DNA of 18,288 bases from an uncultured Collinsella sp. (lineage in GTDB: Bacteria; Actinomycetota; Coriobacteriia; Coriobacteriales; Coriobacteriaceae). A model generated the notes under the pieces. That model saw only the letters and a program-made list of their open reading frames with translations. It searched no databases and had not been told where the DNA came from. The first letter of the stretch is position 1. Every line of letters begins with the position of its first letter. The stretch is taken from contig CAKUEZ010000035.1 in NCBI GenBank assembly GCA_934646965.1, forward strand, positions 1 through 18,288, in the 5' to 3' direction. The translations under genes were made by a program, and so were the position numbers. This document shows, one piece after another, positions 5,766 to 13,514 of the stretch.

Positions 5766-8015
5766 ATGTCTAAGGGAGTCCACGTGGCACACAACAAACG
5801 GGAGGCAGCCCTCCAAGATCAGCAAAGCCAGGGCGGGCACGGAGCTATCCCGCTCTCCGCTGGCATGCTGCTCGTAACGCTCGGCGTCGTCTACGGCGAC
5901 ATCGGCACGAGCCCCATGTACACCATGAAATCCATCGTCGCCAACAACGGCGGCATCGGCACCGTCAGCGAGGACATGATCCTGGGCGCGCTTTCGCTCG
6001 TCATCTGGACCATGACGCTCGTGACCACGGTCAAGTACGTGCTGATCGCCATGAAGGCCGACAACCATAACGAAGGCGGTATCTTTGCCCTCTTTAGCCT
6101 GGTGCGCAAGGTGGCACCATGGCTGATTCTGCCCGCCATGATCGGCGGCGCGGCACTGCTCGCCGACGGCATCCTCACCCCCGCCGTCACCGTTACTACG
6201 GCTATCGAGGGCCTGCGCACCATTGAGTGGGGCCATGCGCTGCTGGGCGACGGCCAGACCAACGTGATCATCATCACCATCATCATTATCTGCGGCCTGT
6301 TTGCCATGCAGCGCGCCGGTACTTCGTCGATCGGCAAGCTGTTTGGCCCGCTCATGACGCTGTGGTTCCTGTTCCTGGCGGGCGCCGGCCTGTTCAACAT
6401 GCTCGGTAACCTGTCCATCCTGCGCGCGCTCAACCCCATCCGCGGCATCATGTTCCTGTTCTCGCCCATCAACCACTCGGGCATCATGGTGCTCGGCTTC
6501 GTCTTTCTGTCGACGACCGGCGCCGAGGCCCTCTATTCGGACATGGGCCACGTGGGCAAGGCCAACATCTACGCATCTTGGCCGTTCGTAAAGGCGGCAC
6601 TCATCCTCAACTATCTGGGCCAGGGCGCTTGGCTGCTCGCCAACAACTCCAACCCCCAGATGCTCGCGATGGATATCGTCAACCCGTTCTACATGATGCT
6701 TCCCGAGCCCCTGCGCCCCTTTGCCATCGTGCTTTCGGCCGTCGCAGCCATCATCGCCTCGCAGGCACTTATCACCGGCTCGTTCTCGCTGGTATCCGAG
6801 GCAACCCGCCTCAACCTTATGCCGCATCTGCGCATTCACTACCCCAGCGACACCAAGGGCCAGCTCTATATTCCGCTCGTCAACAACATCATGTGGGTCG
6901 GCTGCATCTTTATTGTGCTGCTGTTCCAAAACTCCGAGCGCATGGAGAGCGCCTACGGCCTCGCCATCACCGTAACCATGCTCATGACCACGACGCTTTT
7001 GACGAGCTACATCGCCGGCATCCTCAAGCACAAGCTGGGCGCTTGCGTCTTCGCCCTGCTCTTTGGCGCCATTGAGCTGTGCTTCTTCGCTTCGTGCCTC
7101 ACTATGTTCTTTGACGGCGGCTACGTCATGATCTTCCTGGCCGCGCTGCTGTTCGGCCTCATGTACGTGTGGCGCCGCGGTACCGCCATCGAGCGTACGC
7201 AGACGATTCTGCTGCCCGTCTCCAAGTATATCGACCAGCTCAATCGCCTGCGCAACGACGAGACTTATCCCGTACTCGCCGACAACCTGGTGTTCCTTAC
7301 CAACAGCCCCGACCCGCTCACGCTCGACCGCGACGTGCTCTATTCCATCCTGGACAAGCACCCCAAGCGCGCCAAGGCCTATTGGTTCATCAACGTACAC
7401 GTTACTGACGAGCCCTATACGCACGAGTATTCCGTCGAGACCTTTGGCACGGACTTCCTGTTCCGCGTGCGCTTGAACTTGGGCTTTAAGGTCAACCAGC
7501 GCGTCAACGCCTATCTGCGCCAGATCGTCGGCGACCTGATGGCTTCGGGTGAGCTGCCGCCGCAGCACCACACCTACTCCATCTACGAGACGCGCGGCAA
7601 CGTAGGCGACTTCCGTTTTTGCATGCTGCGCAAGATGCTCGCCCCCGAGACGGACATCAACCGCAACGACCACCGCGTCATGGCCATCAAGTACGCCGTC
7701 CGTCGCGCCTGCGGAAGCCCAGCACGTTGGTATGGCCTTGAGAACTCGGCAATCATCATCGAGTACGTGCCGCTCTTTGCCCGCATGCGTCCGGCAGTCA
7801 AGCTGGTACGCACCCAGGTTCCGCTCGAGGTTCAGGTCGAAGAGGCCGAGGAAATGGAAGTCGACATCTTCTCGGACGACCTGGTCGACGGCAACAAAGC
7901 CGGTAGGGACATGAACGTCGACCCCACCGAGTTGCTCGAGAGCGTCGCCGATACGCCCGAACAGCAACAGCTCGACGGACTCGAGAGCGAACAGCTCAAC
8001 GACGCCAACTTCTAG
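5766..8015 (+). CDS. kup: KUP-family potassium uptake transporter
   Basis: 749 residues. KUP proteins import K+ with H+. The signature GDIGTSPMYTMKS (residues 44-56) and NEGGIFALFSLV are present, followed by about twelve membrane helices to roughly residue 460. The rest is a cytoplasmic domain ending in an acidic tail (repeated E, D and Q after about residue 690). It is about 125 residues longer than E. coli Kup (622). Two starts are possible: ATG at 5766 (AAGGG four bases upstream) or GTG at 5784 (AAGGGAG five bases upstream); the second has the better site. The gene stands alone, with a strong terminator downstream. No c-di-AMP riboswitch could be recognised upstream, although such switches often control kup genes. 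Confidence 0.93.
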   Translation: MSKGVHVAHNKREAALQDQQSQGGHGAIPLSAGMLLVTLGVVYGDIGTSPMYTMKSIVANNGGIGTVSEDMILGALSLVIWTMTLVTTVKYVLIAMKADNHNEGGIFALFSLVRKVAPWLILPAMIGGAALLADGILTPAVTVTTAIEGLRTIEWGHALLGDGQTNVIIITIIIICGLFAMQRAGTSSIGKLFGPLMTLWFLFLAGAGLFNMLGNLSILRALNPIRGIMFLFSPINHSGIMVLGFVFLSTTGAEALYSDMGHVGKANIYASWPFVKAALILNYLGQGAWLLANNSNPQMLAMDIVNPFYMMLPEPLRPFAIVLSAVAAIIASQALITGSFSLVSEATRLNLMPHLRIHYPSDTKGQLYIPLVNNIMWVGCIFIVLLFQNSERMESAYGLAITVTMLMTTTLLTSYIAGILKHKLGACVFALLFGAIELCFFASCLTMFFDGGYVMIFLAALLFGLMYVWRRGTAIERTQTILLPVSKYIDQLNRLRNDETYPVLADNLVFLTNSPDPLTLDRDVLYSILDKHPKRAKAYWFINVHVTDEPYTHEYSVETFGTDFLFRVRLNLGFKVNQRVNAYLRQIVGDLMASGELPPQHHTYSIYETRGNVGDFRFCMLRKMLAPETDINRNDHRVMAIKYAVRRACGSPARWYGLENSAIIIEYVPLFARMRPAVKLVRTQVPLEVQVEEAEEMEVDIFSDDLVDGNKAGRDMNVDPTELLESVADTPEQQQLDGLESEQLNDANF

Positions 8016-8035
8016 CCCGTCATCTATCCACGGCA

Positions 8036-8070
8036 ACGGCCCCGCACCTCACGAGATGCGGGGCCGTTTT
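8036..8070 (+). terminator. Intrinsic terminator after kup
   Basis: Perfect 11-bp GC-rich stem (8036-8046/8057-8067), ten-base loop, then a run of T. It lies between convergent genes, so it may also serve the bile salt hydrolase gene in the other direction, though that strand lacks a clear T run. Confidence 0.9.
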
Positions 8071-8091
8071 GCGCCGTAATAAACTGGCAGA

Positions 8092-9057
8092 CTACGAACG
8101 ACGCGGCTCGGGAACCACGAGCTTATCGGGGCTCGCGCCCTCGGCATCCATCAGGCTCACGTAGCGAATCGACGGATCCTCATACATCGCGTAGTAATAA
8201 TTGCCCGTGCGCGCGCTAAAGCATCCGGTATAGATAGTCTTCTCGAACTTGCCATCGCCCATCCTGGACGCGCCCTCGATCATCACCACGCCCTCGAGTG
8301 AACGGAACATACGGACGACGTTTTCGGCCTCGCTCTCTTTTTGCGGATAGTTGGCATTGAGATACGCCGCTTTTACAAAACGGCTCGGCGAATAGCAATC
8401 GCCCGGAATGCCGCGCATGCCGGCACCGGCTCCATAGGGCTTAAGCTCGGCGCCACGCCATGTCGCCGTCTGCGGAAAATCGCTTGTGGCGGTGATATAG
8501 GTGCGCAGGTTTTCCATATGCCACGGGAAGGTGGGCTGATTGGCAAGGGTGTCGACCGGATTGTCGTATACATGCAGGCCATCGGCCATCATCTCGACCA
8601 CGATGCTACGCTGGCTGTCGCCGATAATCCAATGGAGCAGCGACACGCCCAGGCCTTCGCCCGCCGATTTGGCCACGATCGCCACGTCACGCAGCGCCAC
8701 CTCAACCTCATCGACCGTCGAAAACGTCGCGGCGACCCACAGGGGAAACTCGTAGGCCGCGATATTGGTCTTGCCGTCAACAGGGTCCTCGGCATACTCG
8801 GCATAACCCGGGAAATTGAGACCCGCCACGGCGAGGCCCGCATCGTTGCCGCAGTCGAAGAACATAGGGTAGTTCTTGTAATCGATGCACATACCGATCA
8901 CTGCGTGTGCCGCCGTCGCGTCGTCGATAAACGAATACGGAATGTGAAACCCGCGTGGCATCACGCGAACCTGTTGGCCGTAGTCAAAGCTCCAGTCGAG
9001 GTTGCGGCCCAAATACATATGGCCGGAATTATCGGTAAATCGAATGCTCGTGCACAT
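8092..9057 (-). CDS. Choloylglycine hydrolase (bile salt hydrolase family)
   Basis: 321 residues. The family cleaves the amide bond of glycine- or taurine-conjugated bile acids; some members act on penicillin V or other amides. It is an N-terminal nucleophile hydrolase: Met1 is removed and Cys2 (MCTS) becomes the nucleophile. Other catalytic residues are visible: R18 and D21 in GRNLDW, N81 in AGLNFPGYA, N173 in LANQPTF, and the Arg of SPSRFVKAA. Length fits the family, and there is no signal peptide, so it is cytoplasmic. AGGAGG lies four bases before the ATG. Bile salt versus penicillin V preference cannot be settled from sequence alone; gut context favours bile salts. Confidence 0.93.
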   Translation of the reverse strand: MCTSIRFTDNSGHMYLGRNLDWSFDYGQQVRVMPRGFHIPYSFIDDATAAHAVIGMCIDYKNYPMFFDCGNDAGLAVAGLNFPGYAEYAEDPVDGKTNIAAYEFPLWVAATFSTVDEVEVALRDVAIVAKSAGEGLGVSLLHWIIGDSQRSIVVEMMADGLHVYDNPVDTLANQPTFPWHMENLRTYITATSDFPQTATWRGAELKPYGAGAGMRGIPGDCYSPSRFVKAAYLNANYPQKESEAENVVRMFRSLEGVVMIEGASRMGDGKFEKTIYTGCFSARTGNYYYAMYEDPSIRYVSLMDAEGASPDKLVVPEPRRS

Positions 9058-9114
9058 AGCGCCTCCTAGCTAAACGTTCTTGCTAGGTTCATTGTCACCA
9101 AACAAAGAGGCGCT
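9058..9114 (-). promoter_or_regulatory. Leader of the bile salt hydrolase gene that could hide its ribosome site
   Basis: Two nested inverted repeats meet at the ribosome site. AGCGCCTC (9058-9065 on plus) matches GAGGCGCT (9107-9114), and CTAGC (9066-9070) matches GCTAG (9082-9086). On the mRNA the 3' arms together cover the AGGAGG at 9062-9067. If the transcript starts upstream of 9114, translation would be blocked until the hairpin opens. The same repeats could be a protein operator instead. Confidence 0.4.
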
Positions 9115-9121
9115 AAACAAC

Positions 9122-9158
9122 AAAGCCCGGACATGACAACAATGTCACGCCCGGGCTT
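9122..9158 (-). terminator. Intrinsic terminator between the second deformylase-like gene and the bile salt hydrolase gene
   Basis: Stem AAGCCCGG/CCGGGCTT (9123-9130/9151-9158) with an inner TGACA/TGTCA stem around ACAA. On the minus strand it is followed by TTGTTGTTT. It separates the two minus-strand genes into different transcripts. Confidence 0.75.
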
Positions 9159-9191
9159 ATACAAGCAAGATAAACTCAACCAAGTCAACCC

Positions 9192-9308
9192 CGCAGGTCG
9201 TCTAAGGGGTCAAAGTGCCGCAGATTGCCACGAAAGAGGAGCGAAGCGTACTTAAGGTACGCGAGCGACGATTGAGCGGCAAGGTGCGGTGCTTTGGTCC
9301 CCTTAGAC
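9192..9308. repeat. Palindromic, MITE-like element overlapping a stop codon
   Basis: The ends GTCTAAGGGG (9200-9209) and CCCCTTAGAC (9299-9308) are perfect inverted repeats, extended with few mismatches to about 23 bases per arm. Inside are TTGCC/GGCAA (9225-9229/9278-9282) and a central GCGTAC/GTACGC (9246-9251/9257-9262). The right end contains the stop codon of the deformylase-like gene at 9303-9305. The left flank carries CGCAGGT (9192-9198), the same heptamer that bounds the two 164-base elements. No target-site duplication was obvious. Confidence 0.6.
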
Positions 9309-9722
9309 CAACTTTCCTAGACAATGGTCGATCATGTGTTGAATCATCTGCGCCTCGAAGCCCACAAAGTCCTGCTTGCGCTCGCGCATCTTGCCGTCGA
9401 CGATCACGTCATAAGCAACCTTGCACTTGATATAGCGCGTGGACTTGGTGACCTCCTCGTGCGTCAGGCAGCTCTCCTCCATCTTGCTGGCGCCCAGGCC
9501 AAACACCAGGCGGGGGTTGTAGAGCACATGGGGCTCGCCGGCGTCGTCCAGGTAGACGCAGACCTTCTTGGTAACGCCAATCTGGTTAGCGGCAAGGCAG
9601 CCGGCATCGTCGAGCGACTTGATGGTATCGATCAGGTCCTGAGCAACCGACTCGTCCTCGACGGTCGCAACCTCACAACGCTGGGACAGGATAGCCTCGT
9701 CGTGGCAAAGCTCTTTAATCAT
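9303..9722 (-). CDS. Deformylase-like protein lacking the catalytic Glu
   Basis: 139 residues from the ATG at 9722, preceded by GGAGG five bases upstream; an extension to 9770 has no ribosome site and would cross the likely -10 (TATACT). Motif I is intact (CLAANQIGV, with Gln). Motif II is ESCLT instead of EGCLS, keeping the metal Cys. Motif III is QHMIDH instead of HExDH: the two metal His remain, but the catalytic Glu is Met. In known deformylases that Glu is essential, so this protein probably binds metal but does not deformylate by the usual route. It shares general layout with the protein at 1359 but is not a close copy. Its last codons and stop lie in a palindromic repeat. Confidence 0.82.
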   Translation of the reverse strand: MIKELCHDEAILSQRCEVATVEDESVAQDLIDTIKSLDDAGCLAANQIGVTKKVCVYLDDAGEPHVLYNPRLVFGLGASKMEESCLTHEEVTKSTRYIKCKVAYDVIVDGKMRERKQDFVGFEAQMIQHMIDHCLGKLV

Positions 9723-9853
9723 ACGTTCCTCCATAGGGTCGTTGTAACCGCTTAAGTATACGGTACCCACACATTTTCATGCGTAAAATACCGTCCGTCT
9801 GCTACAAAGCGCCGAACATCAACATGCGAGGAACAGCAGCGTCGTAAAGGGGC

Positions 9854-9897
9854 TATAGTGGGAGAGTTCGTGTCAATCGGCCTAAACTCGGGGCCGA
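9854..9897 (+). promoter_or_regulatory. Possible -10 box and leader hairpin of the purine permease gene
   Basis: TATAGT (9854-9859) could be a -10, putting the transcript start near 9866. The leader then holds a hairpin TCGGCC/GGCCGA (9877-9882/9892-9897) just before the ribosome site at 9900-9909. It lacks the conserved features of a purine riboswitch. Confidence 0.4.
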
Positions 9898-9914
9898 ACA
9901 AGGAAAGGGTATGC

Positions 9915-11228
9915 ATGGACGAACTTTTTCACGTCAGTGAGCGCAAGTCCACAATCGGGACCGAACTTCGCGCTGGACTGACAACATTCCTGGCGATGGC
10001 CTACATCATCGCCGTCAACCCCGCAGTGCTCTCGGGCGCTGGCATCGATGCGGGAGCGCTCGCCTGCGCCACCTGCCTGGGCGCCGGCATCATGACCATC
10101 TGCATGGGCATCTTCGCCAACCGCCCGCTCGCCTGTGCGTCGGGTCTGGGCATCAACGCCATGATTGCGGGCATCGCCACCACCATGTGCGGCGGCGACT
10201 GGCACGTGGCCATGAGCGTTATCTTCCTCGAGGGCGTCGTCATCTTGCTGCTCGTCCTTTGCGGCCTGCGCGAGGCCATTATGGACGCTATCCCCGTGGT
10301 CCTGCGCCACGCCATCTCGGTTGGCCTGGGTCTGTTCATCGCCATGATCGGCCTGTGCGACGCCGGCATCATCACCGCTGGCGCCGGTACGCTCGTCGGC
10401 CTGGGCGACATCACCTCCCCTACCTTTATCGTCGGCATCATCTCCATCATCGTGACGGTTGCCCTGGCCTCCCGCAACGTGCCGGGCTCGCTGCTCATCG
10501 GCATCATCGTCGCCGTTATCGCCGGCATCCCGCTGGGCGTCACCCACGCCCCCGAGGGCCTCATCGCCCCGCTCAACTTCTCGACCTTTGGCGCCCCGTT
10601 TGCCAGCACCGCCGACGGCAACATGGCCATCGTGAAGGTTCTGACCGACCCGATGCTGCTCGTCGTTGCCTTCTCGCTGCTCATGAGCGACTTCTTTGAC
10701 ACCATGGGCACCGCGATGGCCGTCGCCAAGCAGGGAGAGTTCCTGACCGAGGACGGCAATGTCGAGGACATCCGTCCCATCCTGGTCGTCGACTCCGTGG
10801 CCGCTGCTGCCGGTGGCTTTATGGGCGTCTCCTCCATCACCACCTTCGTCGAGTCCACCTCTGGCGCTGCCGACGGTGGCCGCACGGGCCTCACCTCCGT
10901 CACCACCGGCGTGCTGTTCATTCTCGCCGCGTTCTTCTCCCCCATCGTCACCATCGTTTCCAGCGCCGCCACCTGCGGTGCTCTGGTCTACGTCGGCTAC
11001 CTCATGATGAGCGAGGCCTCCGAGATCGACTGGTCCGACGTGTCGCAGGGTTTCCCGGCGTTCATGATTATCGCCGGTGTGCCCTTCACCTACTCCATCT
11101 CTGCCGGCATTGGTCTGGGCTTTATCGCCTACGTGGTCGTCGCGCTCGTTAAGGGCGAGGCCTCCAAGATCAAGCCGCTCATGTGGATCGCAGCCCTTGC
11201 CTTCCTCGTCTACTTCTTTGTAGCGTAA
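9915..11228 (+). CDS. AzgA-type NCS2 purine permease (adenine/guanine/hypoxanthine)
   Basis: 438 residues from the ATG at 9915, with AAGGAAAGGG ending five bases upstream; an in-frame ATG at 9858 would start before the likely transcription start and adds an uncharacteristic N-terminus. The AzgA signature is clear: AGLTTFLAMAYIIAVNP (residues 20-36) and LLMSDFFDTMGT in the middle. About thirteen or fourteen membrane helices follow the NCS2 plan. Members import purine bases with H+. It is a single-gene unit with a strong terminator. Exact base preference cannot be told from sequence. Confidence 0.92.
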   Translation: MDELFHVSERKSTIGTELRAGLTTFLAMAYIIAVNPAVLSGAGIDAGALACATCLGAGIMTICMGIFANRPLACASGLGINAMIAGIATTMCGGDWHVAMSVIFLEGVVILLLVLCGLREAIMDAIPVVLRHAISVGLGLFIAMIGLCDAGIITAGAGTLVGLGDITSPTFIVGIISIIVTVALASRNVPGSLLIGIIVAVIAGIPLGVTHAPEGLIAPLNFSTFGAPFASTADGNMAIVKVLTDPMLLVVAFSLLMSDFFDTMGTAMAVAKQGEFLTEDGNVEDIRPILVVDSVAAAAGGFMGVSSITTFVESTSGAADGGRTGLTSVTTGVLFILAAFFSPIVTIVSSAATCGALVYVGYLMMSEASEIDWSDVSQGFPAFMIIAGVPFTYSISAGIGLGFIAYVVVALVKGEASKIKPLMWIAALAFLVYFFVA

Positions 11229-11254
11229 CGGCAAGGCTGCCAAAGCAGAACACC

Positions 11255-11292
11255 AAAGCGCGAAGTCGCAACGAGCGGCTCCGCGCTTTTCT
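11255..11292 (+). terminator. Intrinsic terminator after the purine permease
   Basis: AAAGCGCG (11255-11262) pairs with CGCGCTTT (11282-11289), continued by AGTCGC/GCGGCT (11264-11269/11275-11280), then a T-rich tail. Its 3' half is repeated near 13341-13370, which marks one end of the tandem duplication. Confidence 0.85.
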
Positions 11293-11338
11293 TTTAAAGA
11301 CGGGCAGAGCACGGGCGCGCGATATATTGCTTCCCAAA

Positions 11339-11435
11339 TTTTGGACATTTTGCCCTCCAAACGGCACTACCGCCGGCTACATCCTGCAGATATGCTGGGC
11401 GTAATCGCATAGGCCCTATGAGGATGGGAGTAACC
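11339..11435 (+). promoter_or_regulatory. Conserved 97-base leader, copy 1
   Basis: Differs from the leader at 13418-13514 at only two positions by eye. It contains TTGGAC near its start as a possible -35, the palindrome CATAGG-C-CCTATG (11408-11420), and the ribosome site GGGAG at 11426-11430, five bases before the ATG at 11436. No strong -10 could be assigned. Confidence 0.55.
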
Positions 11436-13211
11436 ATGGCCGCCTTGTTCACGACCCCCAAGCGCAATGACAAAACCTCTGGAGCCCATTTTGTCGAGCC
11501 CGACGTGCGCCGTCGCACGCTGCTCGCACACGGCAGCTGGCGCCGCGTGACGCGCCGCATCGTCGTAGGCGCCGTGTGCGCGCTCACGGTGAGCTCGCTG
11601 CTCATGCCGAGCGTCTCGCTCGCGGCCGAGTGGGTGAAAGTCGGCGGCGTCCGCCACGAAGCGGCCGCGGGACCCACGGGAGACGCCGACGGCACCTGGG
11701 CCTGGGACGGTGCCGACGACATGTGGCTCAACGGCTATGACGGCGGTGCGATCGAAGCCGCGGGCAAGCTCAATGTCAATTATTCGGGCAACAACGCCGT
11801 CACCAACGACGACGGCCATGGCATCTATGTTATGGATGGTAATGCCGAGAATGCCGAACTCAACATTCAAGGCGATGCGTCCAGCACGCTCAAAGTGACA
11901 TCTTCTAGCGATACCATCACCTCCGATGGCGACATCAACATCGACGGCGCTGGCACTGTCAACGCCACGAGCACCGAATTCGATGCTATCGATGCCGATG
12001 GCAACCTCACCATCAAGGGCTCGGGTAACGTCAACGCCACAGGCAAATCGGACGGCATCAGGGCCGACGGCGACATTACAATTGACAACAGCGGAACCGT
12101 CACTGCCAAGGCTACCAAGGATCAGGGTATCGATGCCGGAGAAAACCTCGCCATCAAGGGCGGCGGCAAGGTCGTGGCAAGCTCTGTCAAAGACGAGGCG
12201 CTTTTGGCTGACGGCAACATCGAGATCTCGGGCGGCAGCCAGGTCAAGGCGAACTCTGAGGAAGATTATGCCGTCAAGGCCTATGGCGGTCTTACGGTCA
12301 CGAACACATCCCTTGACGCAACCGGTGTTGGTTACGGCGTCTATGTCTACAAGGGCGTCACGCTCGATGGCGCGACCGTGACGGTTCGCGCAAGCTCAGA
12401 TGGCGGGGAAGTCATCGCCCTCTACACCGACGAGGACGACATCGTCATCAAGAACGGCTCGACCGTGGACGCGTTCGCAGAAGGCAGGTTCTCGGTTGCA
12501 ATCTCCACCAGAAACTCCTCGACCAACGGCGCGGGCGGCCACATCTACATCAGCGACTCCGTTGTCAAGGCTATAGCCCGCTATGTCGAGTCCGGTGGCG
12601 ACGGCCCCGATCACTACAGCAACGACCAGGATGGCGAGACCATCCCTGAGCCTGAGGGCTTGAACATTGGTATCTACGCCCAGACCTACGAGGGCATCAC
12701 GCCCGCGACCATCTCGATCATCCGCAGCAAGGTCACGGCCGAGGGAGATACGGCGGCGATCTTCGCCCTCGCCATAAGAGAGGACGGCGAGGCGATCGGC
12801 ACCATCGAGATCAAGAACGCCACCATCCAGACGCCTGCTGGCGGCAAGGTCATTGACTATCGCAACGAGGAAGAGCTCAGCGACGGCATCGCCTACGAGG
12901 CGGGTCAAACCATCGGCACGGGCGATGCCACGATCGACTCCCCCTACGACCAGGCCGTCGCCAAGAACGTCGTCATCGCGCCGCCCGAGGAGACCAAACC
13001 CGGGGAGAAGCCCGGCGAGACCAAGCCCGAGAGCCCCAAGTCCGAGGGCACGAAGACGACCAAGACCGTTGCAGTTGCAACCACGGGAGCCAAGACCACC
13101 GGCAAGCTCGCGGCAACCGGCGACGTCTCGAGCGCGGCCATCATAGCGACCGCCCTTGCAGGAACGGCCGCCATCGCCGCCGGCGCCGTGGTGAGCCGCA
13201 AGCGCTCATAG
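11436..13211 (+). CDS. Secreted, wall-anchored beta-helix protein (Cthe_2159/DUF4353-like), copy A
   Basis: 591 residues from the ATG at 11436 (GGGAG five bases upstream; the in-frame ATG at 11418 has no site). A long basic N-region of about 40 residues leads to a hydrophobic core and a likely cut near SLAA-EWV (about residue 60), typical of large Gram-positive surface proteins. The mature part opens with a WAWDGADDMWLNGYDGG-type segment, then repeated beta-helix coils of about 22 residues (DGDINIDGAGTVNA, DGNLTIKGSGNVNA, and so on). The end has a Pro/Lys/Glu wall region, LAATGD as a sortase signal, a hydrophobic stretch and RKRS. The Cthe_2159 family is known as polysaccharide-binding beta-helices, so adhesion or glycan binding is likely. 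No catalytic motif was seen. Confidence 0.85.
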   Translation: MAALFTTPKRNDKTSGAHFVEPDVRRRTLLAHGSWRRVTRRIVVGAVCALTVSSLLMPSVSLAAEWVKVGGVRHEAAAGPTGDADGTWAWDGADDMWLNGYDGGAIEAAGKLNVNYSGNNAVTNDDGHGIYVMDGNAENAELNIQGDASSTLKVTSSSDTITSDGDINIDGAGTVNATSTEFDAIDADGNLTIKGSGNVNATGKSDGIRADGDITIDNSGTVTAKATKDQGIDAGENLAIKGGGKVVASSVKDEALLADGNIEISGGSQVKANSEEDYAVKAYGGLTVTNTSLDATGVGYGVYVYKGVTLDGATVTVRASSDGGEVIALYTDEDDIVIKNGSTVDAFAEGRFSVAISTRNSSTNGAGGHIYISDSVVKAIARYVESGGDGPDHYSNDQDGETIPEPEGLNIGIYAQTYEGITPATISIIRSKVTAEGDTAAIFALAIREDGEAIGTIEIKNATIQTPAGGKVIDYRNEEELSDGIAYEAGQTIGTGDATIDSPYDQAVAKNVVIAPPEETKPGEKPGETKPESPKSEGTKTTKTVAVATTGAKTTGKLAATGDVSSAAIIATALAGTAAIAAGAVVSRKRS

Positions 13212-13271
13212 GCGCCCTTCATACACGGTCCGGCACTTTTAAAGCCGCCTAGTCCGCACACCGTTTAGCAG

Positions 13272-13306
13272 CGCCACCGCCAAGCTCCCATCCGGCGGTG
13301 GCGTTT
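13272..13306 (+). terminator. Intrinsic terminator after beta-helix copy A
   Basis: CGCCACCGCC/GGCGGTGGCG (13272-13281/13294-13303) with a 12-base loop, then TTT. The same hairpin recurs at 15272-15303. The rest of the gap 13212-13514 holds the duplication junction and the second leader; I see no small gene in it. Confidence 0.85.
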
Positions 13307-13417
13307 CCTGTTTGCGGCCGCCGGGCACGTACGCGAACGGAGTCGCATTGGACGGCTCCGCGCTTGTCTATTTAAAGCCGAGCCACGTGTAGGCGCGCGA
13401 TTTAATTCTTCCCAGGT

Positions 13418-13514
13418 TTTTGGACATTTTGCCCTCCGAACGGCACTACCGACGGCTACATCCTGCAGATATGCTGGGCGTAATCGCATAGGCCCTATGA
13501 GGATGGGAGTAACC
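13418..13514 (+). promoter_or_regulatory. Conserved 97-base leader, copy 2
   Basis: Two differences from the first leader; the palindrome CATAGG-C-CCTATG lies at 13487-13499, and the ribosome site five bases before the ATG at 13515 is unchanged. Confidence 0.55.

Larger units (their letters stand above)
11264..13340 (+). repeat. Tandem duplication, unit 1
   Basis: Runs from inside the permease terminator through the leader, the first beta-helix gene and its terminator. Unit 2 begins at the matching AGTCGC at 13341. Similarity is clearest in the leader, the signal peptide, the C-terminal half of the gene and the terminator. Confidence 0.8.

Noticed and set aside
5574..8036. An 820-residue open frame on the minus strand opposite kup
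   Set aside because: It is the antisense of kup, with His/Asp/Glu/Gly-rich composition typical of a GC-rich shadow frame. No ribosome site or domain was seen.
9770..9914. Purine riboswitch upstream of the purine permease
   Set aside because: Only a short GC hairpin is present; the conserved junction and loop sequences of the purine riboswitch are absent.
9882..11360. A 492-residue open frame opposite the purine permease
   Set aside because: Same reason: low-complexity Asp/Gly/His composition mirroring a hydrophobic membrane protein on the other strand.
11418..11435. Upstream ATG as the start of the first beta-helix gene (and the equivalent at 13497)
   Set aside because: No ribosome site precedes it and it lies in a conserved palindrome; the ATG 18 bases later has GGGAG at good spacing.
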